NCBI GenBank assembly: GCA_017506865.1
Contig: JAFCMP010000040.1
Span: forward strand, 1 to 64,000
Direction of reading: 5' to 3'
DNA length: 64,000 bases
DNA from: Tribonema minus
Lineage: Eukaryota > Sar > Xanthophyceae > Tribonematales > Tribonemataceae
Part shown: piece after piece, positions 9,877-22,300 of the stretch
Position numbering within the stretch: position 1 is the stretch's first letter
Layout of the letters: each line of letters begins with the position of its first letter
Position numbers and translations under genes: made by a program
The notes under the pieces: generated by a model
What the model was told of the DNA's origin: nothing
Seen by the model: only the letters and a program-made list of their open reading frames with translations
Database searches by the model: none

Positions 9877-12385
9877 TTGGGCCCCTGCTGGGGTCTGCCC
9901 GGAGAGGGGAGGAGGGAAAGGGGGTTTCCTTGGGGGGCTTGTCAAGGAACCTGATTGGAGGTGTGTGCTGGAGCAGGAGGAGGGTTGGGGGGGCGGATAG
10001 GGACGCTGAAGGGGGCTTTTGGGCCCCTGGGGGGGAAGATCCAGTGTCAGCTCATGTGGGGAGCCTGCGCGCTTCACATGTGGAGGTCTCGCTTTTGGCA
10101 TTCAGCTGGTTTGCGCAGTGTTGTATGGAGCTAGGCGTGGGGCGTGGTGAGAGGCGGGAGGCAGGGGGGACTTGCTGGGGAGTGGCGAGGCGATGCGGGT
10201 GGCACACGCAATAGGTAAGCTGCTGCATTGGCAGTGCTGATGGCAGTGTTCAACACTGACTTGAGGCATTACTGTAGTAGCAGGTGATTGTCAGGTTTGT
10301 GTATTGTGACTCCTGACACAGTTCGCGATCCTGTTGCTGCAACATTTTGTTGAGGGTCATGACATGCTGATTTGACAAATCCAAAGTGTATCACTGACAG
10401 TATCAGCGAGGCAGCATTTGAGCGTGGTGCATTCTAGGCATACTCTGGGTGATTAAGGAGGGCTGGCATTGCAGCGAATGTGACACTTGAGGTTGAGAAC
10501 ATCAACTTTCAAGCATCGCACATGACAAACCTGTCAGCTGCTTACGCCAGTTCTCCTTAGCGTGAGTGAGAGTGAAGCTTGGCGATACGCTGTCACGACA
10601 AGCATCCTTGCTGCCATGACAAGCATTCGTGCTGCCATGATGCCATGACAAGCATCTGACAATGTGTGGGCGATGACGTGGAGTGCAAGCGCTGCGTGAG
10701 AGCTCTCTGGCGCATCCCCTTGTGGGGTGTGCTTTGAGCGCGCAGGTGTGCTTAGGGTTGGGGTTAAACTAGGGCAAGGATTAGTGGCGGTCATGCTGGA
10801 GTAAAATTAGGGTTAAGCTAGTGGTTATTATGCTAGGGTTGGAGGTTATACTAGCGCGTGCGCGTCGCCGCTTGCCGTTGGCGCGCAGAAAGCACCAGAG
10901 CTCTTTCGCGCCCTCAGCGAGAGTTCATGAAAAGTACTCACAGAGTACTTGTTGCACTTCGGTAAATGAGGAGTTGGCAGTTGGATGGAGCCCTGAGTCT
11001 TGCAGCATGTTTGGTAGCTCTGCAATGCCTTCTCACTGCCATGTAGGTGAATGGCAGGGGTGGCGCATTTCATGCAGCCTGTGCTACGTGGCGACACTCT
11101 CACTGCATCAAGGGGGCAGTATTTGTACTACACACAACCCCAATGTATGCGCCTGCACAGCACCGATCAACACCCCGCTATGTGTCGCCGGATGCTTTGC
11201 GTCGAATGCTTCGTTCAGGAGAGCGTCGTAGGCACAGACGCTGTCTGTCCCCCTCACGCCTTGAGTCAAGTCAGGTGTGATGCCTCCCCTTTTGAGCATT
11301 GAGCTTAATAATACTTCACAGTACAGCATATATGCGCCCTTGCATATGAATGAGAAGCCTGGTCCATGTTCAAAATCAGAGCCTTGAAACAACTGAGTAC
11401 CGTGCTGGCAGATTGCTGAATGCACGACTGCATTGTTTTGAGCAGGGGCTGGTGCTTTCACACAACGAGATACCCGCTATCAAGAGCATCAAATGTTACT
11501 GGAGTTTGCATGTGTCACAGATCATTCAAGTCATACCGAAAGACGTTGAAGTAACGAGTGAACCCTCCCGATTCACCCACTGTGTACCGGTCGCTGAGGA
11601 TTGTGAGCGCATGTCGCTCCACTGTCTGACGATGCCCTCTCGTGATCTGTCGTTTGCGCTGCGGCAGGATTCTGTCGCGATGGCCGTAAAAAGTGGCGTG
11701 CGCGCGAGTCTCTCGCTCGACGACCATTTTTGGATACCAGCTGGGGCGAGGCAGTGCACAGTGCCTGTCCAGCTGCTACATGTACAGACTCTGTATGGCG
11801 TCGGTGTTAGGGGGGCACTTGTGCAGAAGGGGAGGGGGGGGGGGGGGGGGGGGGCACACGGGGTTTCTGGCAGCGGTGTGCAGCGTTGTCACTTCAGCGC
11901 CCACACACCTGCCGATGGCAACAAACATGAAACAACTTTATTGGTTGTGCCATGAGAAGCCAGCTGCTCATTTTGTGCTGCACTGTACTGTGCGACTTCA
12001 GGTTGCCGTGTGCAGCAATGAGACGGTTGAATGACAGTTTGGCGCTGCCCATGCCAGAGTTCGTACCTAGCATGTGCTTGCTCCTCTCTGTGTGGGCGTG
12101 GTGTGCCTACTAGTGTGACCTAGAGCATCTGGGGCTGCTGTCTTGGATCTACCATGATGTTGCAGTTGCAGTTGATGATGACACTGCGTGTGTGCTCAGG
12201 CCCGCCCTCACTGTCCTGCCTGTATGCACACGCCAAAGCACAGTGTAGCTATCTATGACGTCTGCAGCCATGGCATGGGTGAGTCAACATCAACCGGAGG
12301 CCAGACTTCAACAGTGGCGCGTCAAATGTTGAACTTTTCTGGGATCCTGCTTCTCATCTAGAGCTGTTCCTATACTGCAGATACG
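9877..12385. other. Long intergenic region with degenerate repeats
   Basis: No gene is supported. The first 300 bp after eIF5A are G-rich. At 10604-10655 the phrase CATGACAAGCAT(C/T) recurs three times. At 10745-10860 there is a degenerate TTAGGG-like cluster (GGGTTGGGGTTA, TTAGGGTTA, CTAGGGTTGG). A G run lies at about 11834-11854. Plus-strand frames at 11350-11955 have no recognisable features and cross the G run, so they were not called. Confidence 0.5.
11834..11854. repeat. Homopolymeric G tract
   Basis: About 20 G with one early A interruption. It is not next to a supported splice site, unlike most other G/C runs in the window. Confidence 0.9.
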
Positions 12386-15300
12386 ATGGACAGGAGTGCC
12401 GCACAAGGCGATGCCGAGGGCGGCCGAGGCGAGGGAGACACTGAGACAGGAGACCGGGGCCATCAATGTGGCTCTCACTGTGAGCAATACCTGCTGCGGC
12501 TTGAAACCTTGACCCTTGCGCAGTCTCATAGCGCGGGTGCTATACAATAAGGGCAGCATCTCTGCGATACATGGCGGGCAAGCTTCCTGACCTCTACAGT
12601 CTTGACGCCATGTAGGACTTACAGTCTGGACGTAGGGACATACAACACTTCAAAGTCTTGAAGCACGCGGTGGTCGTAGAGGTTTGGCACCCATGTGCTG
12701 AGGCTGAAGCCTACAGTTGCTTTGCCAGGGCAGACACTCACATTGCTCTCAAAGTGTAAATGACGCCAACGAAAGCGCCAGAATGATGCCACTATAATCA
12801 GGAGCTGCAGCGCTGCAATCATCAATATTCCAAGTGCCGTCTAGAAGGCATATGTAATGACGTCGTCAAACTTCAAGTATGTTGCGACAGAGCGTGCTGA
12901 TACATATTGTTGCTGCAAATGACAACTGGTAAATCAGTAGTGATGGAAGCACCCTGCAATTCAAGACCTGGCTGGCTGGGGGTGGCAGTCATATGCGTGC
13001 ATGCAGACTTCCATATCTCGTTTCTTGATATATGCAGACACATCCACTCTGCATCTTCTTTTCTTGTACTACATGGCAATGTTTTTGACACATTGTGAAC
13101 ACCCGCAAGCTATAAGAACCACCTACCATAAGAGCGCTAGACATAAGAGTTGGTTCAAGACCTACCTGTCACGTACCCCTACAAGTGTCAACTGCTCAAC
13201 CGAAGCCTCTTCTGCGCCAGGCGACAGCAACGGCTGCGGCAGCGACGATGGCAGCAGCAGCTCTGCAGAAGAGCTACTGCTGGACGATGAAGGCAGGGTG
13301 CCCTTCGCAGGCACCTTGGACTACGCCTTCAGGAGCTACACGGGAGCGTTGAAGTTGAGCGGCGGCGGTGGCGCGGAGCGGGATCTGCAGCGCGCGCGGC
13401 GCGACGCGCGCAGCGTGTTCCGAGTCAAGGAGGCGGGCAGTGAGTACGGGTGGGTATGTATGCTTGCCTGCATGTGTACATACATGGCCAGCGGTATTGT
13501 GCTGGTTGGGCTTGCCGCTGCGTGGGTGCTGTGGATGTGGTGTGTGCCGCGTGTGTTGGGACGCACGAGCGCGATTATGCTTGTGAAGTAGATGAGGAGC
13601 GCTGCCACACTGCTGTAACTGTATATGAGCTCCATGGAACCATGTACGCGCGGCTGCGCTGCAGTGATAGTGCAGTTGAAATCCATGACACGGCGCATTG
13701 TCGTATGCTGTTGATGCTGCTGTGGCACCAAAACACAACAGTCGCTGATGCTGCAGTAGTTCCGTCTGTCTCCAGCGGCACAGAGAAGTACCCTAGCGCA
13801 CCCGACACAGCACTCAGCTCCACGAGTATGCTCCAATGTGCACTAATAGGGGAATGCCGTATTGGATCATCAGCTCCACATGCACAGGCACAGCGCAGTG
13901 GATTGGCGCGGATGTAACTTCAACTTCAGTATGCAGGCTGCGCACCGAAGCCGAGCGCATGCGTGCAGGCCGCGAGCGCTGCTGCAACTTGAGTGTTCAC
14001 ACGTTTGCTGTCAGACGCCCGCATGAACGCGTACATACTTAGGGTTAGGGTTAGGGTTAGGGTTATACAGGGCGACTCGTCGCTGATCTGCGCAAGCGCG
14101 CGCGCGCAGGCTCAGCGCGGGGGAGACGTACTGGATGGCAGCAGATGCTGAGCCACGCTGCGCTCTGGAGGCGCTCGCGCAGGCCATCTTCAAGCACCAC
14201 ACGCGCGCCGCGCGCTTCGACCGCGCCATCAGCGGCGCTGAGTGGTGGGTTCAGGTCCGTGTTTGCCGGTGCGGCGATGCTCAGCAGTGTATATGCTGGT
14301 CAGTGCTGACCCTAGCTTTATGTAGCCGTAGCCCTAACAGAACGCGCAACGATGGGGAGCGGCAGCGCATGCACGCACGAATGCGCAGCTACGATGGATG
14401 TCGGGTGGCGGTGCGCCTGGCGATTGCTGGGGGGGCAGCTGCACATGCACGCACGAGCACAGCCATAACGAAACTATTGTAGCAATGCGCCTGGCGGAGG
14501 TCTGCGCGGTGATGCTCAGCGCTGTGCGCAGCAGCGGTCTGTGATGCAATGGTCAGCGGTGCAACGCCACGCGCACGCGACCTGGCTTGTCTAGTTGCCT
14601 GCAAGGTGTAACGGCAATGCGTCTGGCTCCGTGAACTCCAGTGTCTGTGCCGAGGCAGCGCTGACCAGAGTGCATCAGCATACCCTAACTCCTAATTTTC
14701 TAACCCTAACCCTAAGGACACGCAGAGGCCGTGGCTACAGGACGCGTTCGAAGAGCACGGTGCTGCGTAGACACTCGTCGGCTGTGAGCCTCTCAGTGCA
14801 CAGCACCTCATTGATGTGCCTGATGTAGTTGAAGTTGAAGTTTCCAGACGGGGGCACACCTGAAATGTTAGCGCACTCCATACGCTGGCACAGGTGATAG
14901 GAGGCGACGATGACATCGGCTGGCACTGGGACAAGGACTATGCAACGGAGGCATCCGGCTTCAATGTTCACCCACATCTGGCCACCGTCACCTACCTCAG
15001 TGGTAAGCTTTTTAGAAGCCTTTTTCGGCATCCCTGCACCTTAACCTTTCCAAGCGATGCATGTCACTCTCTGTTGCCTCCCTGTGAAGAGCTGTCCGTA
15101 TCACAAATCAAGAGAAGGCTTGATTGGCATGAGCATGTTGCGCACGCGCTGCGAATGCACGAGTCGTAATCTGCGCAAGTACAGAACGTGCGCGTCTGAC
15201 AGTGCGCGCTGTTGCGCAGGCTGTGGCGGCTAGCAGGTGGGGCAATCAGCACTGCAAAATGCGGAGCAAAGGCAACCTCTGCACGCCGCCTGCAAACGAC

Positions 15301-16602
15301 AGCGTGAGCATCACAATGACCGCTGCTGCTTTCGCTGCGGGGCGCTGGGAGGCGTAGCAGCAGCAGCGATCAACGTATTGCCCGCCCTGCCGCTTTCAGG
15401 CTGCGTGTGCAGCACGTACCTCCGCCGCGCGCTATGCAGTGCTGACTTACCCGCCTACATAGCCGCCGCAGCCTGAGTGACTGTGACGGTTCAAGCTGAC
15501 AAGCGCCAAGTAAGTACTGAACCAGACGCTGCATCTGAGTACATGTGCGTGGCTTGCGGCATGCCTGCCATGTATCTGAGTACATGTGCGTGGCTTGCAA
15601 GCATGCCTGAGCTGAGCTGAGCCTGAGCCTGAGCTGAGCTGAGCTGAGCCTGAGCCTGAGCCGCTGCTGCACTTCAACTTGAAGTTGGACCAACTGCGCT
15701 CTTCAGTGCTGCTACTTCGAAGGGATGCAGCTGTCAGTCTTAGCGGACAGTGGTACTCAGCGGTTTCATCAGGCGGCCTACCGATGCCAACTTGCACTGA
15801 ACGGCGACGCATTCTGCTGCATTCGCGATGCTGCACAGACGTGGGCGGCCCCACTGTGGTGTTGAACAAGCGAGACCCGGTGACGTGCGGCGACAGTCTG
15901 GAAGGCACAATCACGAGGTGAGTGCACATGGTGTGTACGCACTTGAAGATGGATGCAGTATGCGCTCACAACTTCAAGTTCCTGCTGCTTTCATAATACG
16001 AAACACGCTGTGAGCGCACGCACTCGAAGACTGGTGCAGCACGCGTTCACCATCTTCTGACACTTCAAGATGCACAGCACCGCTGCCCCTTCAGCCATGC
16101 GGGGTGAGCGTCATGATCATCTTCTCCAGTGTCACTGCGTGTACTTAGTGGCCAAATTGCTAGCTAGCTGCTACCCTCCTTGACTTTATTGGCATGTCGA
16201 GGTATGCTGCCTTATGTATGCGCGTCGACACACAGGTGCCTGCACGATGACGGAGCGTGGTACTGCAAGCATTGTAACGCCAACACCCTGCAAGTCACAG
16301 TGGACGCGAGTGCGCTGGCGGATGTGCATACATGCATACCCTCAAATCTCACTCTGGCACCTGCCCTTGCCCGCTCATGTCTACACAAGTTAGCGCAGTG
16401 GCCTGACTCTGACTCAGACTCGCAGAGGCAAGTCGAGTTTGCCTGCTGGCACCTGCGCCCTTTAGATTTCATCGCCTCCATCACCCTTCACATTGCTTCA
16501 TTCCTTACCGCAACCATCTGCCGTTGACTGTGACACCTATATGTAGAATCAGCGGCGTCCACTGTCACTGCTGCGTCATTGCTGACCCCCTCCATTGCGC
16601 TT

Positions 16603-16633
<31 letters not shown>

Positions 16634-18157
16634 CCCAGGTGCTGCCTTAGCCGCCCCGCCGTTGGCAAGCACATGTGCTTTGACGGCAGATACCTGCACG
16701 GCGCACCCGCTGCGCTGGCTGACATCTGGCCCTCAAAACCAGGGCAGAAGCGGCCGCGCAGCGACGACGGGGACAGTCGCGGCGGTGGCGGCAGCGCTCA
16801 AGCAGATGATGACAGTGCGCCGGGGCCGGACATGCGCGTGACGTTTTTGGTCAATGGTGAGCATACATAGCGCTTGGCGTTTGTGTGTGTTATCGGCAAT
16901 GCGCGCTGTGTTGTTGATGGCAGAACGATGTGTGTGTGTGGCGCTGCTCAATGAGCTATAGCGTGTGTAAGCATGCGTTACGGTTCTGGTCAACGGTGAG
17001 CATGGCACTTGACTTGGCGTTTGTGTGTAGCGCGCGACGCGCACTGCGATGACAGCATAATGATGTGTTTGTGTGGCGCTGCTCAATAAGGTATGTATGT
17101 GTGCATGCGTCACTTTTCATCAACGGTGAGCGTGGCACTTCGCGTTTGTGTGTCATTCGCGGCGCGCGCTGTGATGATGCCATGGCGATGTGTTTGTGTG
17201 GCGCTGCTCAATGCGCCACAGTGTGTGTGCATGCAGCATTTGATGCGCGTGTGACAAACGAGCCTATCATTTCCACACCAGCGCCCATCAGAGGTGGCAG
17301 CAGTTCGAGCTGGTTTTCTGACAAGCCAGGGACTACACATGGCACGAGTTTTTTGTGCAGGTCAACGACTGCCCCCCCGAGCAGCTGCGAGCGCTTACTG
17401 CCACCGTGTTTATGTTGTCCGAATGACCGAAACGCTGCTGCAGACCCTGTCTTGACAGGTGTTCCAGACCTTGCAGCGTGCAGCATGCCTGGCGTACCTG
17501 AAGCACACACACAAGTGTCTTGACGTGCTTGATGCTGGTCACTTTGTCAATTTTAGGTGCGCCGCGCCGCAAGCAGCGCGCATGGCGCAACCCCAGTGTC
17601 GCCATTGCTACAATGTGGGGTTTGCAATGACGCCACGCACAGCATAACCAGATAACTTGTGCAATGTAATGAGCGCGGCTGACTATTATGGTCCATTCTG
17701 CTTTGCTATTGCGCTTGCAGTCTGGCTCAACCGCCACCCGGAGTCCGCTGACCCACTCGACGACTCGACCGTCAAGACTCTGTGTCAGGACCCGTTTCCC
17801 ATTGACCTGAGCGAGGCCACGCTACGTGCGCCAACAGTGCTCAACGTCAACAGCAGCAGCAGCGCGCGCACTCGAGAATTCCGCTGGGAGTTCGGGGAGG
17901 TGGGCGGCAAAGACGACTCTGATGACGGCAATGAGAGCGATGGGGAGGATGCACACGCTGCTGCAAAACGCGACGATGCGAGCGACAGCAGCGACAGCGA
18001 TGGCGATGCCAAGTTGGAGCGCCATGCGATAGTGCTGAAGCTGCCGGTGTTGGCGTTGCAGGAGATCGGGGAGGGCGCGGTGGGGGGCGGATCCTTCGAG
18101 GTGCACTTGAAGGAAGGGTTTGAGGGGCGTGTGTGCGCTTTGCAGCAACCTGAATAG
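12386..18157 (+). CDS. 2OG-Fe(II) dioxygenase-like protein of unassigned family
   Basis: Eight exons join without a frame break: 12386-12536, 13221-13439, 14097-14254, 14726-14759, 14901-15002, 15839-15917, 16639-16856 and 17721-18157, giving about 465 residues. The core has IGWHWDKDY (an HxD pair), then HLATVTYLSD and VGGPTVVLNK, and KHMCFDGRYLHGAP (a distal His), an order that fits the HxD...H iron triad of a double-stranded beta-helix dioxygenase. Upstream, GETYWMAADAEPRCALE and FDRAISGAEWWVQ look conserved but match no family I can name. Exon 1 (MDRSAAQGDAEGG) and the tail, with SDSDGDAKLE, are acidic and low in complexity. The first-exon join and the 34-bp exon are the weakest parts. The intron after exon 7 carries tandem copies of its own donor region. 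The substrate is unknown. Confidence 0.7.
14039..14065 (+). repeat. Interstitial TTAGGG repeat, about 4.5 units
   Basis: (TTAGGG)4 followed by TTA lies inside an intron of the oxygenase-like gene, 31 bp before the proposed exon 3. ATAC stands on both sides of the tract. Confidence 0.95.
14684..14716. repeat. Degenerate CCCTAA tract
   Basis: ACCCTAACTCCTAA and then CTAACCCTAACCCTAAG occur just before the 34-bp fourth exon of the oxygenase-like gene, in the orientation opposite to the tract at 14039. Confidence 0.9.
15533..15665. repeat. 41-bp tandem duplication followed by a (TGAGC)n microsatellite
   Basis: ATCTGAGTACATGTGCGTGG recurs at 15533 and 15574. It is followed at about 15608-15663 by TGAGC/TGAGCC units. 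All of it is intronic in the oxygenase-like gene. Confidence 0.85.
16604..16636 (+). repeat. Oligo-C polypyrimidine tract before exon 7 of the oxygenase-like gene
   Basis: About 27 C, one T and five more C directly precede the AG acceptor at 16637-16638. Confidence 0.95.
16832..17250 (+). repeat. Tandem repeat (3 units) that includes an exon end and its splice donor
   Basis: Units of about 130-139 bp start near 16832, 16973 and 17105. Each holds an ATGCG...TCAA(T/C)G|GTGAGC block, giving potential donors at 16857, 16996 and 17126, followed by GCGTTTGTGTGT and GTGTGGCGCTGCTCAAT. Only the first lies in the open coding frame, so the last ~24 bp of exon 7 and its donor appear to have been copied into the intron. 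Confidence 0.85.
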
Positions 18158-19377
18158 TGACAAATCCGTGTTTGTTTTTAAAACCATGTGTTGTTGAGTG
18201 TCACTTCATCGCTGATCTGTCAATGTGCATGTGCCATATGTGGTGGTCAGCAGCAGCATTGGCAAGGGCATGGTAAGCTCCTCGTGCTGGGCAAAAATGG
18301 TGGTAGAAGGCATGCTTGATGATGGCCACACCCACCCAATGCTGCGAGGCAATGAATGGCTGTGTCAACAGGGCGACTATCTGGAGAGCACTGTGTGCGG
18401 TGGTGACAAACCTGACACGTGGTGGTGACAAAACTGACATGAAATCCGCTGGAGGCCGGATAAAAAGGAAATCAGGCCCGCAAAGCGCATGGTGAATTGT
18501 TGCAATCTGGGTAGTGCATTTGGCTTCTCGTGTATCATGTGTCGTATGCTTGTTGACAAGGTGCAGTCGGCATTCCGCGCGTCTTGCCTCTTATCCAGGT
18601 CGTTTGAAACCCGGGCATTGGCGGCGGGCGACGGCATGGTGCTGGGCATACATGGCGCTTGACCGCATGTCTGGCCATACAATACTTGGCGCGGTTGTGA
18701 TGACAGCAAATTAGCGTACACCACGTGTGATGAGAGCAAATACGCAGAGTGCATGTGCTGCGCACACATGGTGCGCGAACACCTGTGCAGCAATGACCGT
18801 TGCGTATGCCTGCATGTACATGTACAAAGACGAAGCATTGCCACCATCGAACACACGTGATTCTGATGAGAGCAGATGTGCTGGGTACAGACTGCGCATA
18901 CATGAAAGGCACAATCCAGGCTATGACCAACGCGTATGCACAAACACGCACAGAGCATCCCATCGCCTCGTTGCAGAAAAAAAGTCAATTGGAAACGGGC
19001 ACTTGCTCAGACACAACACATGCGGTTTCAACATCCTCAGGCCTGAATGGCATGAGGCTGGCGCGACCACATAGCAGTGATCAACGCTCAGACCAGGTAC
19101 TGCCCTCCCCACCCTTCTACCCCCCCCTATCGAAGGGGGGAGGTGGGGACACGGCTACCAACTTCAAAGAGGGCGGCATTGCGAGGAGCGGCAGACACAA
19201 GTGCGTAAGCGCTCACACTCGCAACGCCGCCCGGCGCTGCTGTCCGCTGACAGCAGTGCTCATTGATCGTGCGCCTGCCACCCCCATCCGCTTACCATGC
19301 CGACAGTTGCGTCGGCACGAGTGCCGTCGCTGAATGGTCATGTCGGCAGCGGTGGGCGGCGGCAGCGGAAGAGAAAT
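18158..19377. other. Convergent intergenic region
   Basis: This lies between the stop codons of the plus-strand oxygenase-like gene and the minus-strand giant gene. No gene is supported. It holds loosely repeated GATGAGAGCA(A/G)AT and ACATGTACA phrases at about 18690-18900 and a short inverted repeat, CCCCCCTATCGAAGGGGGG, at about 19122-19140, either of which may relate to transcript ends. Confidence 0.5.
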
Positions 19378-22300
19378 TCATCGGCGCCGCGTCCTCCGCC
19401 TTGCGTTGTGCTGTGGCGCCGCACCGGCGCCATCGGCGGCGGCAGCAGCAGGCACGGGCGCCGCTGCAGCCGCGCCTGGCGCTGCGGCAGGACCCTTGCG
19501 TCCCTCTGGCAGGCCATGCGCGGGCCGCTTGGGGGCAGGGCGCCGCTGCTGCTGCTGCTGCTCGTGGTGGTGGTGGTAGGGCTGACGCCGCTGCTGCTGC
19601 TGCGGCGGCGCCTGCTGCTGCTGCTGCTGTTGGCGTGGCGGCGGCGGCGGTTGCGCGCGGTGGCCGCGCGCATTGGCTGGTGCCGCAGCTGCCGCTGCCG
19701 CAGGCCCACGCACGACCGGCGCAGGTGCCTCTTGCTTGCCTTCCATGGCTGCATTGTTTGCGGGCTGCGGCGCAGGAAAGCGCCGCTGCTGCTGCTGCTG
19801 TCCCTCGCGGCCCATCTGCTGTGGCTGCTGGTGGTGGTGATAGTGCTGTTGCTGCCGTCGCTCCTGCTCCTGCTGCGGCTGCTGCTGTGGTGGCGGTTGC
19901 GGACGGTGGCCGCGCGCATTAACTGGTGGCGCGGCCGCCGCTGCCGCTGGCCCACGCACAACCGGTCCACGCGCGTCTTGCTTGCCTCCCTTGGCTGCGA
20001 TGTTTGCGGGCTGCGGCGCAGGAAGGCGCCGCCGCTGCTGCTGCTGCTGCTGGCCCTCGCGGGGCACCTGCCGCGGCTGCTGCTCCTGGTCGTAGTGCTG
20101 CTGCCGCAGCTGCTGCTGCTGCTGCGGCGGCGGCTGCTGCTGCTCCTGCTGCGGCAGCGGTAATGGTTGCTTGTGGTGCCCGCGAGCATTTGGAGGCGCT
20201 TTACCCGCCGCCGCCGCCGCTGCTGCTGCAGCAGGCACGACCGGCGCAGGCGTTGGGCCCTCGCGCCTGACGATGCCGTCAGTAGGCCGCTGAGGAGGCT
20301 GGCGATGCTGCTGCTGCTGCTGCTGCTGCTTCTCGTGGCCCTGTTGGGGTCTCTGCTGCTGCCGCTGCTGCTGCTCATAGCGGCGCGCATCCTGGTACGG
20401 CGGCGGCGGCGGCGCTAGGATAGGCTCCTGCTGCTGGTACTGCACAGCCATCGCTGGCGCCGGAGGCCCTATAAAGCGCTGCTGCTGCTGCTGCGCATGC
20501 TGGTACGGCGGCGGCGGCGGCGCGACGAGGGGCTCCTGCTGTTGAGGCTGCCCAGCCATCACTGGCGCCGGTGGCCCCTGCATGAACTTGCTCGGTTGCT
20601 GCGGCGGCACCATGTAGCGGTGCTGCTGCTGCGCGTAGTTCTGCGCATCCTCGTACGGCGGCGGCGGCGGTGGCGGCGCGAGGAGGGGCCCCTGCTGCTG
20701 GTACTGCCCAGCCATCGCTGGCGCCGGTGGCCCCTGCTGCGACGGCGGGCCCATGATGTGCTGCTGCTGCTGCTGCGCATCCTGGTACGGCGGCGGCAGT
20801 GGCGCCAGGAGGGCTTGCTGCTGCTGGTACTGCACAGCCATCGCTGGCGCCGGCGGCCCCTGCTGCTGCGGCGGCCCCATGAAGTGCTGCTGCTGCTGCT
20901 GCTGCTGCGCATCCTGGTACGGCGGCGGCGGCGCGAGGCGGGGCTCCTGCTGCTGGTATTGCCCAGCCATTGCTGGCGCCGCTGGCCCCTGAATGAACTG
21001 ATGCTGCTGGTGCGGCGGCACCATCAATTGCTGCTGCTGCTGCACGGAGTTGTGCGCATCCTGGTTCGGCGGCGGCGGCGGTGGCGGCGCTAGGAGGGCT
21101 TGCTGCTGCTGGAACTGGCCAGCCATCGCTGGCGCCGGTGACCCCTGCTGCGGCGGCGGCACCATGAAGTGCTGCTGCTGCTGCTGCTGCGCGTCCTGGT
21201 ACGGCGGCGGCAGCGGCGCAAGGACGGGCTCCTGCTGCTGGTACTGCACAGCCATCGCTGGCGCCGGTGGCCCCTGCTGCGGAGGCGGCCCCTGCTGCTG
21301 CTGCTGCTGCTGCGCATCCTGGTACGGCGGCGGCAGCGGCGCCAGGACGGGCTCCTGCTGCTGGTACTGCACAGCCATCGCTGGCGCCGGTGGCCCCTGC
21401 TGCGGCGGCGGCACCATGAAGTGCTGCTGCTGCTGCTGCGCGTCCTGGTACGGCGGCGGCAGTGGCGCCAGGAGGGCTTGCTGCTGCTGGACCTGGCCAG
21501 CCATCGCTGGCGCCTGTGGCCCCTGCATGAACTCATTTGGCTGCTGTGGCGGCACCATGAAATACTGCTGGGGCGCTGGCGCTGGCATCAACAATACGCC
21601 CTGCTGCTGCTGCTGCTGCTGGCCCACCTGCCAATCGCCACCGAGCTGAATGAGCTGGTGACCGTTGCCGCCAACGCTGGGCACGCCCAGGAGAGGCGGT
21701 GCCATGAACTGGTGCTGCGCCGACCACTGCGGCGGCAGCGGAACCTGCACCGCAAAGCCAGTCTGCTGCTGACGCTGCGGCAGCCACGGCGCTGCAAACA
21801 CGGACATTCCCTGCTGCGGCGGCGGCGCGTGCGGGCCCTGCTGCAGGAGTGGCGGGTATGCGTAGAAGAGGATAACGCCGCATGGACCGCTGTCGTCCTG
21901 TGAGCACAAAAACAATGCACGCAAGCATCAGGTCGTCAGCGAAGGCAAAGTGCATTACAAAAGTGAGCATCACGACAGGCGAAGAATGATGCGGCGCGCA
22001 AACGCGGACCTAGGTTGATCCTGCGGCAGCAGCGGCGTTCATAGCTGGGCCACACATTCGTGCGCATGTGTTCCCAGTGAGCACTCGACGGGTGTATGGT
22101 ATGCACTCAGCATGACAAGTATGAACAAGTACCCTTGCGCTTGAGAGCATTGGTGGTTCTCGTACAATCCTGCTGCGGCAGACGACGGTGCTGCTCAAGC
22201 CCGAACACTTCGAGACATGCAACGGAGGCTGGATGAACACACAAGTTGACTTCACTGCAAAGAGTTCCACGCTTGAAGGATTGTCACCAATTCCAAACGC

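Noticed and set aside
11350..11955. Plus-strand 201-codon frame
   Set aside because: No recognisable motif, it runs into a homopolymeric G tract, and no exon structure was found around it.
19338..20390. Alternative minus-strand frame rich in Arg and Ser
   Set aside because: It is a shifted reading of the same repeats. The chosen frame keeps regular PAPAMA and YQDAQ units and joins upstream exons in phase.
20497..21649. Long plus-strand frames of mostly Cys, Gly, Arg or Leu opposite the Gln/Pro array
   Set aside because: They are the complement of CAG/CCG-type codons in the minus-strand repeats; composition is explained by triplet repeats alone.
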